Origin: Natranaeroarchaeum aerophilus
GTDB lineage: Archaea; Halobacteriota; Halobacteria; Halobacteriales; Natronoarchaeaceae
Reading direction: 5' to 3'
DNA length: 64,000 nt
NCBI RefSeq assembly: GCF_023638055.1
Contig: NZ_JAKRVY010000003.1
Coordinates: 236,043 to 300,042 of the forward strand
Shown: positions 51,482 to 59,387 of the stretch, one piece after another
Layout of the letters: every line of letters starts with the position of its first letter
Numbering within the stretch: the first letter of the stretch is position 1
The notes under the pieces: generated by a model
The model's input: only the letters and a program-made list of their open reading frames with translations
The model's database searches: none
What the model was told of the DNA's origin: nothing
Translations under genes and position numbers: made by a program

Positions 51482-52723
51482 ATGTACTACGCCTACAAGT
51501 ACCGTCTCAAGCCGTCCGACGCCCACCGTGAGGAGTTGGACCGCCACCGAGACATTTGTAGGCAACTGTACAACCACACGCTCTACCGCCTCAACGAGTA
51601 CCAAGACGAACACGGTGAACTGCCGTCTATGACCACGCTACGGTCGGAACTGCCCGACCTCAAGAAGTGGTGGGACGGCCTCAATGACGTGTACTCGAAG
51701 GTTCTCCAAACCGTCGTGGAACGCCTGTTCGACAACCTCAAAGGACTCTCCAAACTCAAGGAAAACGGCTACGGCGTCGGTCAGCTCAAGTGGAAGCCGC
51801 CACGGGAGTTCCGCAGTTTCACGTACAGTCAGTCTGGCTTCAAGCTCGACAAAAAGGGCGGTCAGACTGTGCTGTCTTTCTCGAAACTTGCGGACATACC
51901 GATTCGGCTCCACCGACCCATCCCCAACGACGCAAAACTCAAGCAGGTCACGGTGAAGAAGGAACCGACGGGCGAGTGGTTCGCCACCTTCGGCGTCGAA
52001 ATGGACCGTGAGACGCCCGAACCGCCTGAGACTCCCGAGAAGTGCGTCGGTGTCGACGTGGGAATTCTCAAGTACGCCCACGACACGGATGGTACGGCGG
52101 TCGGGTCGCTTGACCTCTCAGACGAACGCGACCGCTTGGAGCGCGAGCAACGGAAGCTCTCGCGCAAACAGCACGGGTCGAACAACTACGAGAGGCAACG
52201 GCGTCGAGTCGCGGAGTGTCACGCCAACCTCCGACGGAAGCGCCGTGACTTCCTGCACAAACTCTCAGCGTACTACGCTCGGGAGTACGACCTCGTGGCG
52301 GTTGAAGACCTGAACGTGAAGGGGATGATGGAGTCGCCGTCGAACAGCCGCAACACGGCGTCTGCCGCGTGGCGGACGTTTCTCTCGTTGCTCGAATACA
52401 AGTGCGAGCGTGAAGGAACGCACTTCGTCGCGGTCAACCCAAGAGGGACAACGAAGGAGTGCGCGTCGTGCGGCGTTTCAACTGACAAGCCGTTGTGGGT
52501 CCGTGAACACTCCTGTCCCGCCTGCGGGTTTGAGGCGGATAGAGACGCAAACGCGGCGTGGAACATTCTTTCCCGTGGTGTTGAAGATGTAGGAGTGGGA
52601 CACTCCGAATCAACGCCTGTGGAGACTGCGCTCCCTGTGGATACACCTGTGTCTGCAAAGCGCGTCGTTGAAACAGGAAGCCCTACCCTCAAGGAGCGCA
52701 CCGCGTCAGCGGTGAGCGAGTAG
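51482..52723 (+). CDS. tnpB: TnpB RNA-guided nuclease (IS605-type)
   Basis: 413 residues. RuvC carboxylates all present: D192 in GVDVGILKYAHD, E275 in VAVEDLNVKGM, D355 in EADRDANAAWN. Zn ribbon with CASC and CPAC. N-terminal MYYAYKYRLKPSDAHREELD is the standard TnpB opening. The protein differs strongly from the 47595 TnpB (GVDVGI versus GIDLGV and different N-terminal regions), so the two are separate lineages that share a right-end hairpin. The stop codon lies inside that hairpin, so coding and guide-RNA scaffold overlap. Confidence 0.93.
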   Translation: MYYAYKYRLKPSDAHREELDRHRDICRQLYNHTLYRLNEYQDEHGELPSMTTLRSELPDLKKWWDGLNDVYSKVLQTVVERLFDNLKGLSKLKENGYGVGQLKWKPPREFRSFTYSQSGFKLDKKGGQTVLSFSKLADIPIRLHRPIPNDAKLKQVTVKKEPTGEWFATFGVEMDRETPEPPETPEKCVGVDVGILKYAHDTDGTAVGSLDLSDERDRLEREQRKLSRKQHGSNNYERQRRRVAECHANLRRKRRDFLHKLSAYYAREYDLVAVEDLNVKGMMESPSNSRNTASAAWRTFLSLLEYKCEREGTHFVAVNPRGTTKECASCGVSTDKPLWVREHSCPACGFEADRDANAAWNILSRGVEDVGVGHSESTPVETALPVDTPVSAKRVVETGSPTLKERTASAVSE

Positions 52724-52757
52724 GGTAGGGTAGTTCACTTCCCTCACGCGACGCTCG
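52660..52757 (+). ncRNA. Putative TnpB guide RNA (omega RNA) 3' part and guide, element 2
   Basis: Same outer stem as in element 1 (52681-52689 with 52722-52730) but a different inner stem ACCGC/GCGGT (52700-52713). The guide would begin at about 52738, CTTCCCTCACGCGACG, inside the amylase signal codons, so the RNA would direct TnpB against the uninterrupted amylase allele. The 5' boundary is unknown. Confidence 0.4.
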
Positions 52758-54038
52758 TTCGTCAAAGGATTGACCGCCAGCGCGGCTGCTGTGACGGTTC
52801 CGACAGCCGCGTTCTCGGGCTCAGCCACTGCTGGCGGTAGCGAGTCAGTTGCACTCCAGTATTTCGATTATGGTGAGTTCGGCCCGCAGGGCGGTCACTG
52901 GGACTACATCAACTGGCGGGCCGACGACCTCGGTGCCGCCGGATACAGCGATGTCTGGATCCAGTCACCGAGTCAGACGGTCGCGCCGAGCAGTAACGGA
53001 TACGATCCGCGCGATCATCTGAATTTCAACAACGCGCTCGGCAGCGAGGGCGAACTCCAGTCGATGATCGACGCGCTGAACTGGAACGGTGTCGGCACGA
53101 TCGTCGACACGATCTACAACCACACCGGTCCCGAGGACCCGCAGGGAGGCACCTACCCGCACTTCCCGAACCGTGGATACTTCCACGAGCCCCAATCGAT
53201 CGAGGAGGACCGTCTCCGCGGACAGCTCGCCGGTCTGTGGGCGCTTGATCACTGGGACGGTCGCGTGACCGATTTCATGTCAGTGTACACTGACGAACTC
53301 GCCGAATTGGGCGTCTCGGGGCTGCGACTCGACGCCGCCGTCCACATCCCACAGTGGTGGTTCGACAACGAAGCCAGCGACTGGTGGGACTGGCACGGTC
53401 TGTTCACGGTCGGCGAGATCTGGGACCCGCTGTGGCGTATCGAGGAGTATCTCAACGGCGCGATCGACACCGCCTTTGACTTCCAACTGCAGTCCCAACT
53501 CACCGATTCGTTCAGTTTCGGTGGTAGTCTCGACGATCTCCGATCGACCATCGAGAACGGCGACTGTCTACTCGGAAGCAACCCGGTCGGGGCGTGTACG
53601 TTCGTCGAGAACCACGACCTCAACGTCTACGGCGACGACCCCGGCGAGGTACCCGACGACTACGATCTCGCTCACGCGTTCATCCTCACCGCGCCCGGCT
53701 TCCCATTCGTCTACGAGAACCGCACGATCGACGGTGATGGGATCGACGATCCCTACGCCGACTGGCTTGCCAACCTGATCTGGATCAAAAACAATCTCGC
53801 GGGCGGAGACATGTGGTTCCGGTACTCCGACGACGACTTCCTCGTCCACGAGCGACAGGGCAACCTCGTTACCGGGATCAACAAAGGCGGTTGGACGAGA
53901 AGCGAGTGGGTCTACACCGAGTTCCGCAACCAAACGCTCAACGATTACACCGGCACGATGGGCGACGTCTGGGTCAACGGCGATGGCTGGTGTAACATCG
54001 AGGTGCCCACACAGGACTGGGTCTGTTACGCGCCCTGA
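52738..54038 (+). pseudogene. Secreted GH13 alpha-amylase, separated from its start codon by an IS
   Basis: The open frame from 52734 encodes the rest of a Tat signal (LTRRSFVKGLTASAAAV, then SGSATA) and a complete small GH13 catalytic domain: TIVDTIYNH, GLRLDAAVH (nucleophile Asp near 53328), FTVGEIWDP (acid/base Glu near 53415) and FVENHDLN, plus the typical short beta-sheet C domain ending WCNIEV. The first in-frame start after the IS, TTG 52770, would lose the twin-arginine motif. So the domain is intact but the secreted enzyme cannot be made as it stands. Resembles extracellular halophilic maltooligosaccharide-forming amylases. Confidence 0.78.
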
Positions 54039-54103
54039 TAGCGCTTTCCGCCCCTCTCTCCGGTGTCGAAATATCCTTGTCAACCCCGACGTTACTCCCG
54101 GGC

Positions 54104-55096
54104 ATGGCGACGGTACGAACGGCGGCGCGCTTGCATTTTGGCTTCGGGAACCTGTCGCTCGCTCACGCACGCCTGTACGGCGGCGTCGGCGTCACCCTCG
54201 ATACGCCACAACTGATCGTCGAGGCTCGTCCCGCCTCGTCCGTCATCGTTGCCGACGAATCGGGAGAAGCGGAGGCCATCCGCAACACCGTCGCGTCCTA
54301 CGCGGAGCGCGTAACCGAACTCCTCAAACTCGACGGCGTCTCCCTCACCGTCCACGAGCGATTGCCGCGACACGTCGGGCTGGGGAGTGGGACCCAGCTT
54401 GCCCTCGCAGTTTACGCGGCGACGGCGGCCGCTCACGACCGGCCGGTCGACGTCCGCGAGACAGCCCCGGCGCTGGGCCGCGGCGGGCGAAGCGGCATCG
54501 GCGTCGCCGGGTTCGAGTCCGGCGGATTTCTGGTCGACGGCGGCCACCCAACGAGCCAGTTTACCACGGACCGGCCCGCGGACGGCGAGTGGACTGTCCC
54601 GCCGGTGATCGCCCGCCACGAACTCCCCGATGACTGGCGGTTCATTCTCGTCCTCCCGGACGCCGAACCGGGCCGAAATGGCGACGACGAGGACGCCAGC
54701 ATGCGCTCGGTCGTCGAGTCGGCCGATCCCGCGCTGGCCGACGAGATCAGTGCCGTCCTGACGCGCCGGGTGCTCCCCGCGGCCGCGCTGGGACGCCGCC
54801 AGGAGTTCGGGGCCGCACTCGCCGAGATCGGGCGACTTAACGGTGCGTGGTACACTGACGCACAGGGTGGCGTCTTCCGGCCGCCAGTGGGACAGATCGT
54901 CGACGAACTCGGGACGCATCCGACGATCGACGGGGTCGGCCAGTCCTCGTGGGGGCCAACGGTGTACGGACTGACCCATGTCGATGCGATCGAGAGCGCA
55001 CGCGCGGCGGGTCGGGACGCGCTCGCAGTGGCTGGCGTCGACGGCGACGTGCTGGTCGCTGGGCCGCGGAACTCCGGCGCGACGATCGAGGAGTGA
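54104..55096 (+). CDS. GHMP-family beta-ribofuranosylaminobenzene 5'-phosphate synthase-like protein
   Basis: 330 residues from ATG 54104. GHMP signature LPRHVGLGSGTQLALAVYAA near residues 89-108, and a second glycine-rich loop RGGRSGIGVAGFESGGFLVDGG near 127-150 that is the hallmark of RFAP synthases (MptG) of tetrahydromethanopterin synthesis. The start TVRTAARLHFGFGNLS is also typical. Haloarchaea do not make methanopterin but use related pterin/folate chemistry, so the exact product here is open. 64 bp precede the RecA-like gene that follows on the same strand. Confidence 0.84.
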   Translation: MATVRTAARLHFGFGNLSLAHARLYGGVGVTLDTPQLIVEARPASSVIVADESGEAEAIRNTVASYAERVTELLKLDGVSLTVHERLPRHVGLGSGTQLALAVYAATAAAHDRPVDVRETAPALGRGGRSGIGVAGFESGGFLVDGGHPTSQFTTDRPADGEWTVPPVIARHELPDDWRFILVLPDAEPGRNGDDEDASMRSVVESADPALADEISAVLTRRVLPAAALGRRQEFGAALAEIGRLNGAWYTDAQGGVFRPPVGQIVDELGTHPTIDGVGQSSWGPTVYGLTHVDAIESARAAGRDALAVAGVDGDVLVAGPRNSGATIEE

Positions 55097-55160
55097 CGTC
55101 GGCAAGTGCGTCGGGAGGCCTCGGCGCAACGCCTAACAGGCCGGACCGAGAGGTGCAGGT

Positions 55161-55997
55161 ATGTCGCGTATTCCGTTCGGTATCTCGCGGTTCGACAGGA
55201 CGATCGGCGGCGGCGCACCCTCGGGCAGCGTCGTCTTGCTGGCCGGCGAGGTCGGAGCCGGTGCCCGTGAGTTCATCTATACTACTGCTGTGATGAACGG
55301 CCTCGCACGAGCGGACGAAGAGCAATTCGATCTGCACTATGGCGATCTACACGACCGTGCACGACTCCCCGGGGAGATACATTATCTCTCCTTTACCAGC
55401 GCCGAACGGCCCCTGCTCGAGGAGATGCGTCACACGCTCGACGCCGACCTGGTGGAGAGCGGTACCGAGCCGCTACACTTTGGGGATCTCTCCGAGGAGT
55501 ACTTCCAGTTGAGCCCGGTACCCTCCGAGTGGTACTCCGAGCGCACCCGGAGCATCACGTCGCTCGGGCAGGACACCGATACCGACGACGTGCTCGACGC
55601 GATGGGGGACTATCTGACCGATCACGCCGAGGACAGCCTCGTGGTTGTCGACTCCGTGACCGACCTGATCAGCGCGGCCGGCAAGGTGATGGACTGGACC
55701 GACATCACGCTCCTGCTGAAGGGGCTGGAGAAAGCTGCGAACCAGTGGGGAGGGTTGATCCTGCTTCACGTTACGCTCGATACCCTCTCGGAGACCGAGC
55801 TCGGGCAGTTGATGGACGCCACCAACGGCACCTTCCTGTTCGAGTGGGAAAGCGGAGGGAGCGAGCGCGACCGGACCATGGTCGTCAAGCAGTTCCGTGG
55901 CGTCCTCTCGCGGCTGGAAGACGAAGACATCGTTCGGTTCGAGACGGATATCGGCGACACCGGCTTCGACATCAGCGACATCCGAAAGATCCGGTGA
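55161..55997 (+). CDS. RecA/KaiC-like protein with degenerate P-loop (HTR-like)
   Basis: 278 residues. KaiC/RadA-like start: FGISRFDRTIGGGAPSGSVVLL. The Walker A position reads GEVGAGAREF, so the GK(S/T) lysine is replaced by Ala-Arg. Walker B-like LVVVDSVTDLI is kept, as is a C-terminal VVKQFRGVLSRLE strand. So it probably binds nucleotide weakly or not at all and may act as a scaffold. Haloarchaeal family often called HTR-like. It is followed by the coiled-coil Zn protein at 56071 after 74 bp with no gene between. Confidence 0.8.
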   Translation: MSRIPFGISRFDRTIGGGAPSGSVVLLAGEVGAGAREFIYTTAVMNGLARADEEQFDLHYGDLHDRARLPGEIHYLSFTSAERPLLEEMRHTLDADLVESGTEPLHFGDLSEEYFQLSPVPSEWYSERTRSITSLGQDTDTDDVLDAMGDYLTDHAEDSLVVVDSVTDLISAAGKVMDWTDITLLLKGLEKAANQWGGLILLHVTLDTLSETELGQLMDATNGTFLFEWESGGSERDRTMVVKQFRGVLSRLEDEDIVRFETDIGDTGFDISDIRKIR

Positions 55998-56070
55998 GCA
56001 AGGACCTGGCAGAGAGATTATGTATTCGGCCACCGAACTATTAAGACTCTCCTTTAACAAGTAGAGGTGA

Positions 56071-56958
56071 ATGGCCAGCGACGATTCACGTGGCGGGAAG
56101 ACGATGATCGAGCTCCCCAGCGACGTGTACGACTGGCTCGACGAGGAGCACCACGGTAACGTCGATGCCGTCGCTCGACGACTGCTCGATGCGCACCGAC
56201 AGCTCGCTACCGAGGGAGAGCCGATCGCTCCGTCCGGCGATTCGGACGATAGTCGCCCAGTGAGCGAGGCAGAACTCGACGAGCGTCTCGACACCCTCGA
56301 GGCGACGATCGACGAGCTGATCGAGGACGTCCGCAAGCGCGTGATTCAGCTAAAGCGGGAAACCGACACAAAGGCGTCCAGAGAGCACGATCACGAGGAG
56401 CTCCGCGAGCGGCTCGACAGGGTCGAGGGGCGGGTCGCGGATGCCGAGGGGCAGGCCGAGTCGGCGGCCGAGCGCGCGACCGACGCCGAGTCCTCGGTTG
56501 CCGCTGGCTTCGAAAACTACGAGGAGATCCTCACCTACCTCACCGAGGAGACCGACCTGCTTGCCGATCGGGCCGACATCCTCGCCCGCGCTGTGATCGA
56601 CCTCCGCTCCGAAGTGGAGACGGTTGCCGCCGAGCGCGCCCGGCGGGAAGCGGTCAACGAGCTAAAACGCGCAGCCAACCAGCAAGGCGTCCGAACGGCC
56701 GACTGTGACGCCTGCTCGGCATCGGTCGATATCGCCCTGCTGACGGAACCGCACTGTCCGCAGTGTACCGAGCGGTTCGTCGATGTTTCGGCAGGCGCAC
56801 GGTTTTTCAAGCCGAACGTGCTCGAAACGGGCGACCCACCCGCTCTAACCGGCACCGATGAACAGGACGATCTCGGCGCGGAACTGGATGCCGCGTTCGA
56901 AGATGAGGAGACAACCGAGGCACCCGAGTGGGAACCCCCAGGTGAGCCCGATGCCTGA
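56071..56958 (+). CDS. RHH-like / coiled-coil / zinc-ribbon protein
   Basis: 295 residues in three parts. Residues 10-45 read as a ribbon-helix-helix-like segment (KTMIELPSDVYDWLDEEH, VARRLLDAH). Residues 70-200 are a long coiled coil with heptad-like Leu/Ile/Val and many Glu/Arg (ELDERLDTLEATIDELIEDV, ERLDRVEGRVADAEGQ). Residues 210-240 form a zinc ribbon CDAC...CPQC. An acidic tail ends the protein. Overlaps the next gene by 8 nt. Looks like a DNA- or membrane-bound structural protein; function unknown. Confidence 0.72.
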   Translation: MASDDSRGGKTMIELPSDVYDWLDEEHHGNVDAVARRLLDAHRQLATEGEPIAPSGDSDDSRPVSEAELDERLDTLEATIDELIEDVRKRVIQLKRETDTKASREHDHEELRERLDRVEGRVADAEGQAESAAERATDAESSVAAGFENYEEILTYLTEETDLLADRADILARAVIDLRSEVETVAAERARREAVNELKRAANQQGVRTADCDACSASVDIALLTEPHCPQCTERFVDVSAGARFFKPNVLETGDPPALTGTDEQDDLGAELDAAFEDEETTEAPEWEPPGEPDA

Positions 56959-57502
56959 GGACGACTCGTCCGAGAACCTGCCCGACGAGTTACACGATTC
57001 GTCCGACCCCCTGCCGGACGAACCCCACGATCCACCCACGATCCCCCCGGACGATGAAGACGAGTCAGTACCAGCGCTCGACCCCCACACCGACGCCGAG
57101 GAGGGGAACCCCCAGTCAGGGCGACAGGGACCGCTCGGCGACCTCGCCGACGAACTGGGTCGCCGGCGCGACGAACGTCCCGAGGATGAGTACGACGATC
57201 TGTTCGTCTCCGAGGACGTCGGCGACCTCGACAGTGATCTCGTCTGGGAGGACCTGCAAACCGGTGGAGTCTCCGTCGAAGAAGAGTTCGCCGCGGACGA
57301 ATTCGATGCGGAAGAACACGTCGTCCCCTCCTCCGGCTACTGCGAGACGTGTGAGTACTTTTCCGCGCCACCCGAGGTAGCCTGCGGACACGAGGGCACC
57401 GAAATTGCCGATATGGTCGACATCGAACGGTTTACCGTCCGGAACTGTCCGAAAGTCGCCGAGGACATCGCAATCGGCGAATTCGATCCCGCAGCCGAGT
57501 AG
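56951..57502 (+). CDS. Acidic protein with C-terminal cysteine motif
   Basis: 183 residues from ATG 56951, overlapping the coiled-coil gene. The first 100 residues are a disordered Asp/Glu/Pro tail (SDPLPDEPHDPPTIPPDDED). The C-terminal 80 residues hold CETC near residue 131, ACGH near 146 and NCPKV near 167, a likely single Zn or Fe site of four Cys. Coupling with the gene before it, and TFS just after, suggests a nucleic-acid-linked complex, but this is inference only. Confidence 0.68.
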   Translation: MPEDDSSENLPDELHDSSDPLPDEPHDPPTIPPDDEDESVPALDPHTDAEEGNPQSGRQGPLGDLADELGRRRDERPEDEYDDLFVSEDVGDLDSDLVWEDLQTGGVSVEEEFAADEFDAEEHVVPSSGYCETCEYFSAPPEVACGHEGTEIADMVDIERFTVRNCPKVAEDIAIGEFDPAAE

Positions 57503-57531
57503 TTTTTCCCGCCGGTTGCTCTATCCCAACC

Positions 57532-57861
57532 ATGCAGTTCTGCGACGAGTGCGGTTCGATGATGCGCTCACAGGGCGACCGGATGGTCTGTTCGAACGAC
57601 GACTGTGGCGCGACCGACGAGCAAGACGAAGAGCTTGCCGCACAGTTCGTCTCCACGGACGAGCAAAGCGGCGACGAACTGATCGAAACCGAGGAGGGGG
57701 CGAGCTTCGAGGGGAAACCGACGCGGGAGGACGTCAACTGTGATCGCTGCGGTCACAACGTCGCGTGGTACACGATCAAGCAGACGGGGTCGGCGGACGA
57801 ACCACCCACACGGTTTTTCAAGTGCAAGGAGTGTGGCCACCGGTGGCGCGAGTACAGCTAG
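57532..57861 (+). CDS. tfs: Transcription factor S (TFS, TFIIS/RPB9-like)
   Basis: 109 residues. N-terminal zinc ribbon CDEC...CSNDDC (4-25) as in Rpb9, acidic linker, and C-terminal TFIIS-type ribbon with CDRC, the catalytic DE in SADEPPTRFFKC, and CKECGHRW. Rescues backtracked RNA polymerase by stimulating transcript cleavage. Standard size. The start is 29 bp after the acidic Zn protein, same strand, so it could share its message. Confidence 0.94.
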   Translation: MQFCDECGSMMRSQGDRMVCSNDDCGATDEQDEELAAQFVSTDEQSGDELIETEEGASFEGKPTREDVNCDRCGHNVAWYTIKQTGSADEPPTRFFKCKECGHRWREYS

Positions 57862-57892
57862 CGACGCGCTCAAAATACTTACTCGCTCCAGA

Positions 57893-57914
57893 GTAATATT
57901 ACCAGATTTATATC
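57893..57914 (+). promoter_or_regulatory. xylA promoter: GTAATATTAC palindrome and TATA box
   Basis: A perfect 10-bp palindrome GTAATATTAC (57893-57902) abuts GATTTATATC (57905-57914), a TATA box placed about 26-30 bp before the ATG at 57940, giving a leaderless mRNA. A palindrome just upstream of TATA is where haloarchaeal activators or repressors commonly bind. Confidence 0.55.
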
Positions 57915-57939
57915 CCCCGAGAGCAAACAGTGTAGTTGT

Positions 57940-59259
57940 ATGTCCGAATACTTCCCGGAAGTTCCCCACATCGAGTACGAGGGGCCCGACTCCGACTCGG
58001 AGCTGGCGTTCGATTACTACGACCCCGACAAGCAGGTCGGCGACAAGACGATGAAAGAGCACCTGCGCTTTGCCGTCTCGTTCTGGCACGCCTTCACCGG
58101 CGACGGCTCCGACCCGTTCGGTGCGCCGACGATGCAGCGCCCGTGGGACGACATCGAGGACCCGATGGAGAAGGCCGAAGCGCGCATCGAGGCCAACTTC
58201 GAGCTACTCGACAAGCTCGGCGTCGATTACTTCTGTTATCACGACCGCGACCTTGCGCCGCGCGGCGACACGATCGAGGAGTCCAACGAGAACCTCGACG
58301 AGATCGTCCCGCTGATCAAAGAGAAGATCGACGAGACGGGCATCGGCGTGCTCTTTGGCTCCGCCGAGCTGTTCGCCGAACCCAAGTACGCCGTCGGTGC
58401 GGCGAGCTCCCCGAGCGCGGACGTCTTTGCCCACGCTGGTGCGCAGGTCAAGAAGGCACTCGAAGTCACGAACGAACTCGGTGGCGAAGGGTTCTGTCTC
58501 TGGGGCGGCCGTGAAGGGTACAAGACCCTGCTCAACACCGACATGGGCCTCGAACAGGACAACGTCGCCCGCTTCCTGACGATGGTCGCGGACCACGCCG
58601 ACGAGATCGGCTTCGACGGACAGCTCATGCTCGAACCCAAGCCCAAGGAGCCGATGAAGTTCCAGTACGACCACGATTCGGCGACGATCCACGCGTTCCT
58701 CCAGAAGTACGATCTGGACGATCGCTTCACGCTCAACATCGAGACCAACCACGCGACGCTCGCGGATCGGCCGTTCGCCCACGAGCTGCGCTACGCGCGA
58801 CTCAACGACATCCTCGGCAGCATCGACGCCAATCAGGGCGACAAGCTGGTCGGCTGGGACACCGACGAGTTCCCATTCAGCCTCCGCGATCACACGCTGG
58901 CGATGTACGAGATCCTGCAGAACGGCGGCATCGCGCCCGGCGGGATCAACTTCGACGCGAAGGTGCGCCGCGAGTCCTTCGAGCCCGTCGACCTCGCCCA
59001 CGGCCACATCACCGGCATGGACACCTACGCCCGTGCGCTCGAGGCCGCCCACGCGCTCAAAGAGAGCGGCGAACTCGAGGCGTTCGTCGACGAGCGCTAC
59101 AGCAGCTACGACGAGGGGATCGGCCAGAAGATCGTCGAGGGCGAGGCCGACCTCGCCGACCTCGAAGAGTACACGCTCGACAACGACGTTCCCCATCCGG
59201 AGTCCGGTCGCGAGGAGAAGCTCAACGCCCTGCTGAACCGCTACATCCTCGAAGCCTGA
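57940..59259 (+). CDS. xylA: Xylose isomerase
   Basis: 439 residues, the length of the class II bacterial-type enzymes. Interconverts D-xylose and D-xylulose using two divalent metals. Recognised segments: CYHDRDLAPRG with the catalytic His, FCLWGGREGY, MLEPKPKEP, LNIETNHATL, GSIDANQGD and WDTDEFP carrying metal ligands. Most haloarchaea oxidise pentoses instead, so this gene marks the strain as one of few using the isomerase route; a bacterial origin is possible, but the protein is fully halophilic in composition. No xylulokinase gene follows; the next gene is ppc. Confidence 0.95.
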   Translation: MSEYFPEVPHIEYEGPDSDSELAFDYYDPDKQVGDKTMKEHLRFAVSFWHAFTGDGSDPFGAPTMQRPWDDIEDPMEKAEARIEANFELLDKLGVDYFCYHDRDLAPRGDTIEESNENLDEIVPLIKEKIDETGIGVLFGSAELFAEPKYAVGAASSPSADVFAHAGAQVKKALEVTNELGGEGFCLWGGREGYKTLLNTDMGLEQDNVARFLTMVADHADEIGFDGQLMLEPKPKEPMKFQYDHDSATIHAFLQKYDLDDRFTLNIETNHATLADRPFAHELRYARLNDILGSIDANQGDKLVGWDTDEFPFSLRDHTLAMYEILQNGGIAPGGINFDAKVRRESFEPVDLAHGHITGMDTYARALEAAHALKESGELEAFVDERYSSYDEGIGQKIVEGEADLADLEEYTLDNDVPHPESGREEKLNALLNRYILEA

Positions 59260-59387
59260 TCGCTCGCTGATCTGCTCTATTTCGCCCGTTTTTGGCTTTC
59301 GATCGCTGTGGAAACCTTGATTAAAAACCCCTCAAATTACCGTACTGTTCCGGAGAGTTTTAACCACAGGGCAGATATTCGTGAACT

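Larger units (their letters stand above)
50901..52737 (+). mobile_element. IS200/IS605-type element (tnpA + tnpB) inserted in an amylase gene
   Basis: About 1837 bp. Left end GCTGAATTGAGGCGCT directly follows TTTA (50897-50900); right end hairpin CCCTACCCT...AGGGTAGGG (52681-52730) then TAGTTCA. No target duplication, as expected for Y1/HUH elements, and joining the flanks restores a reading frame. An alternative boundary 3 nt earlier at both ends restores the same amino acids. tnpA and tnpB both look intact, so the element may be active and could also move the tnpB-only copy at 47388. Confidence 0.82.

Noticed and set aside
58204..59196. 330-codon minus-strand frame opposite xylA, and the similar frame at 60300-61355 opposite ppc
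   Set aside because: Both mirror well-conserved enzymes and contain no recognisable domain.
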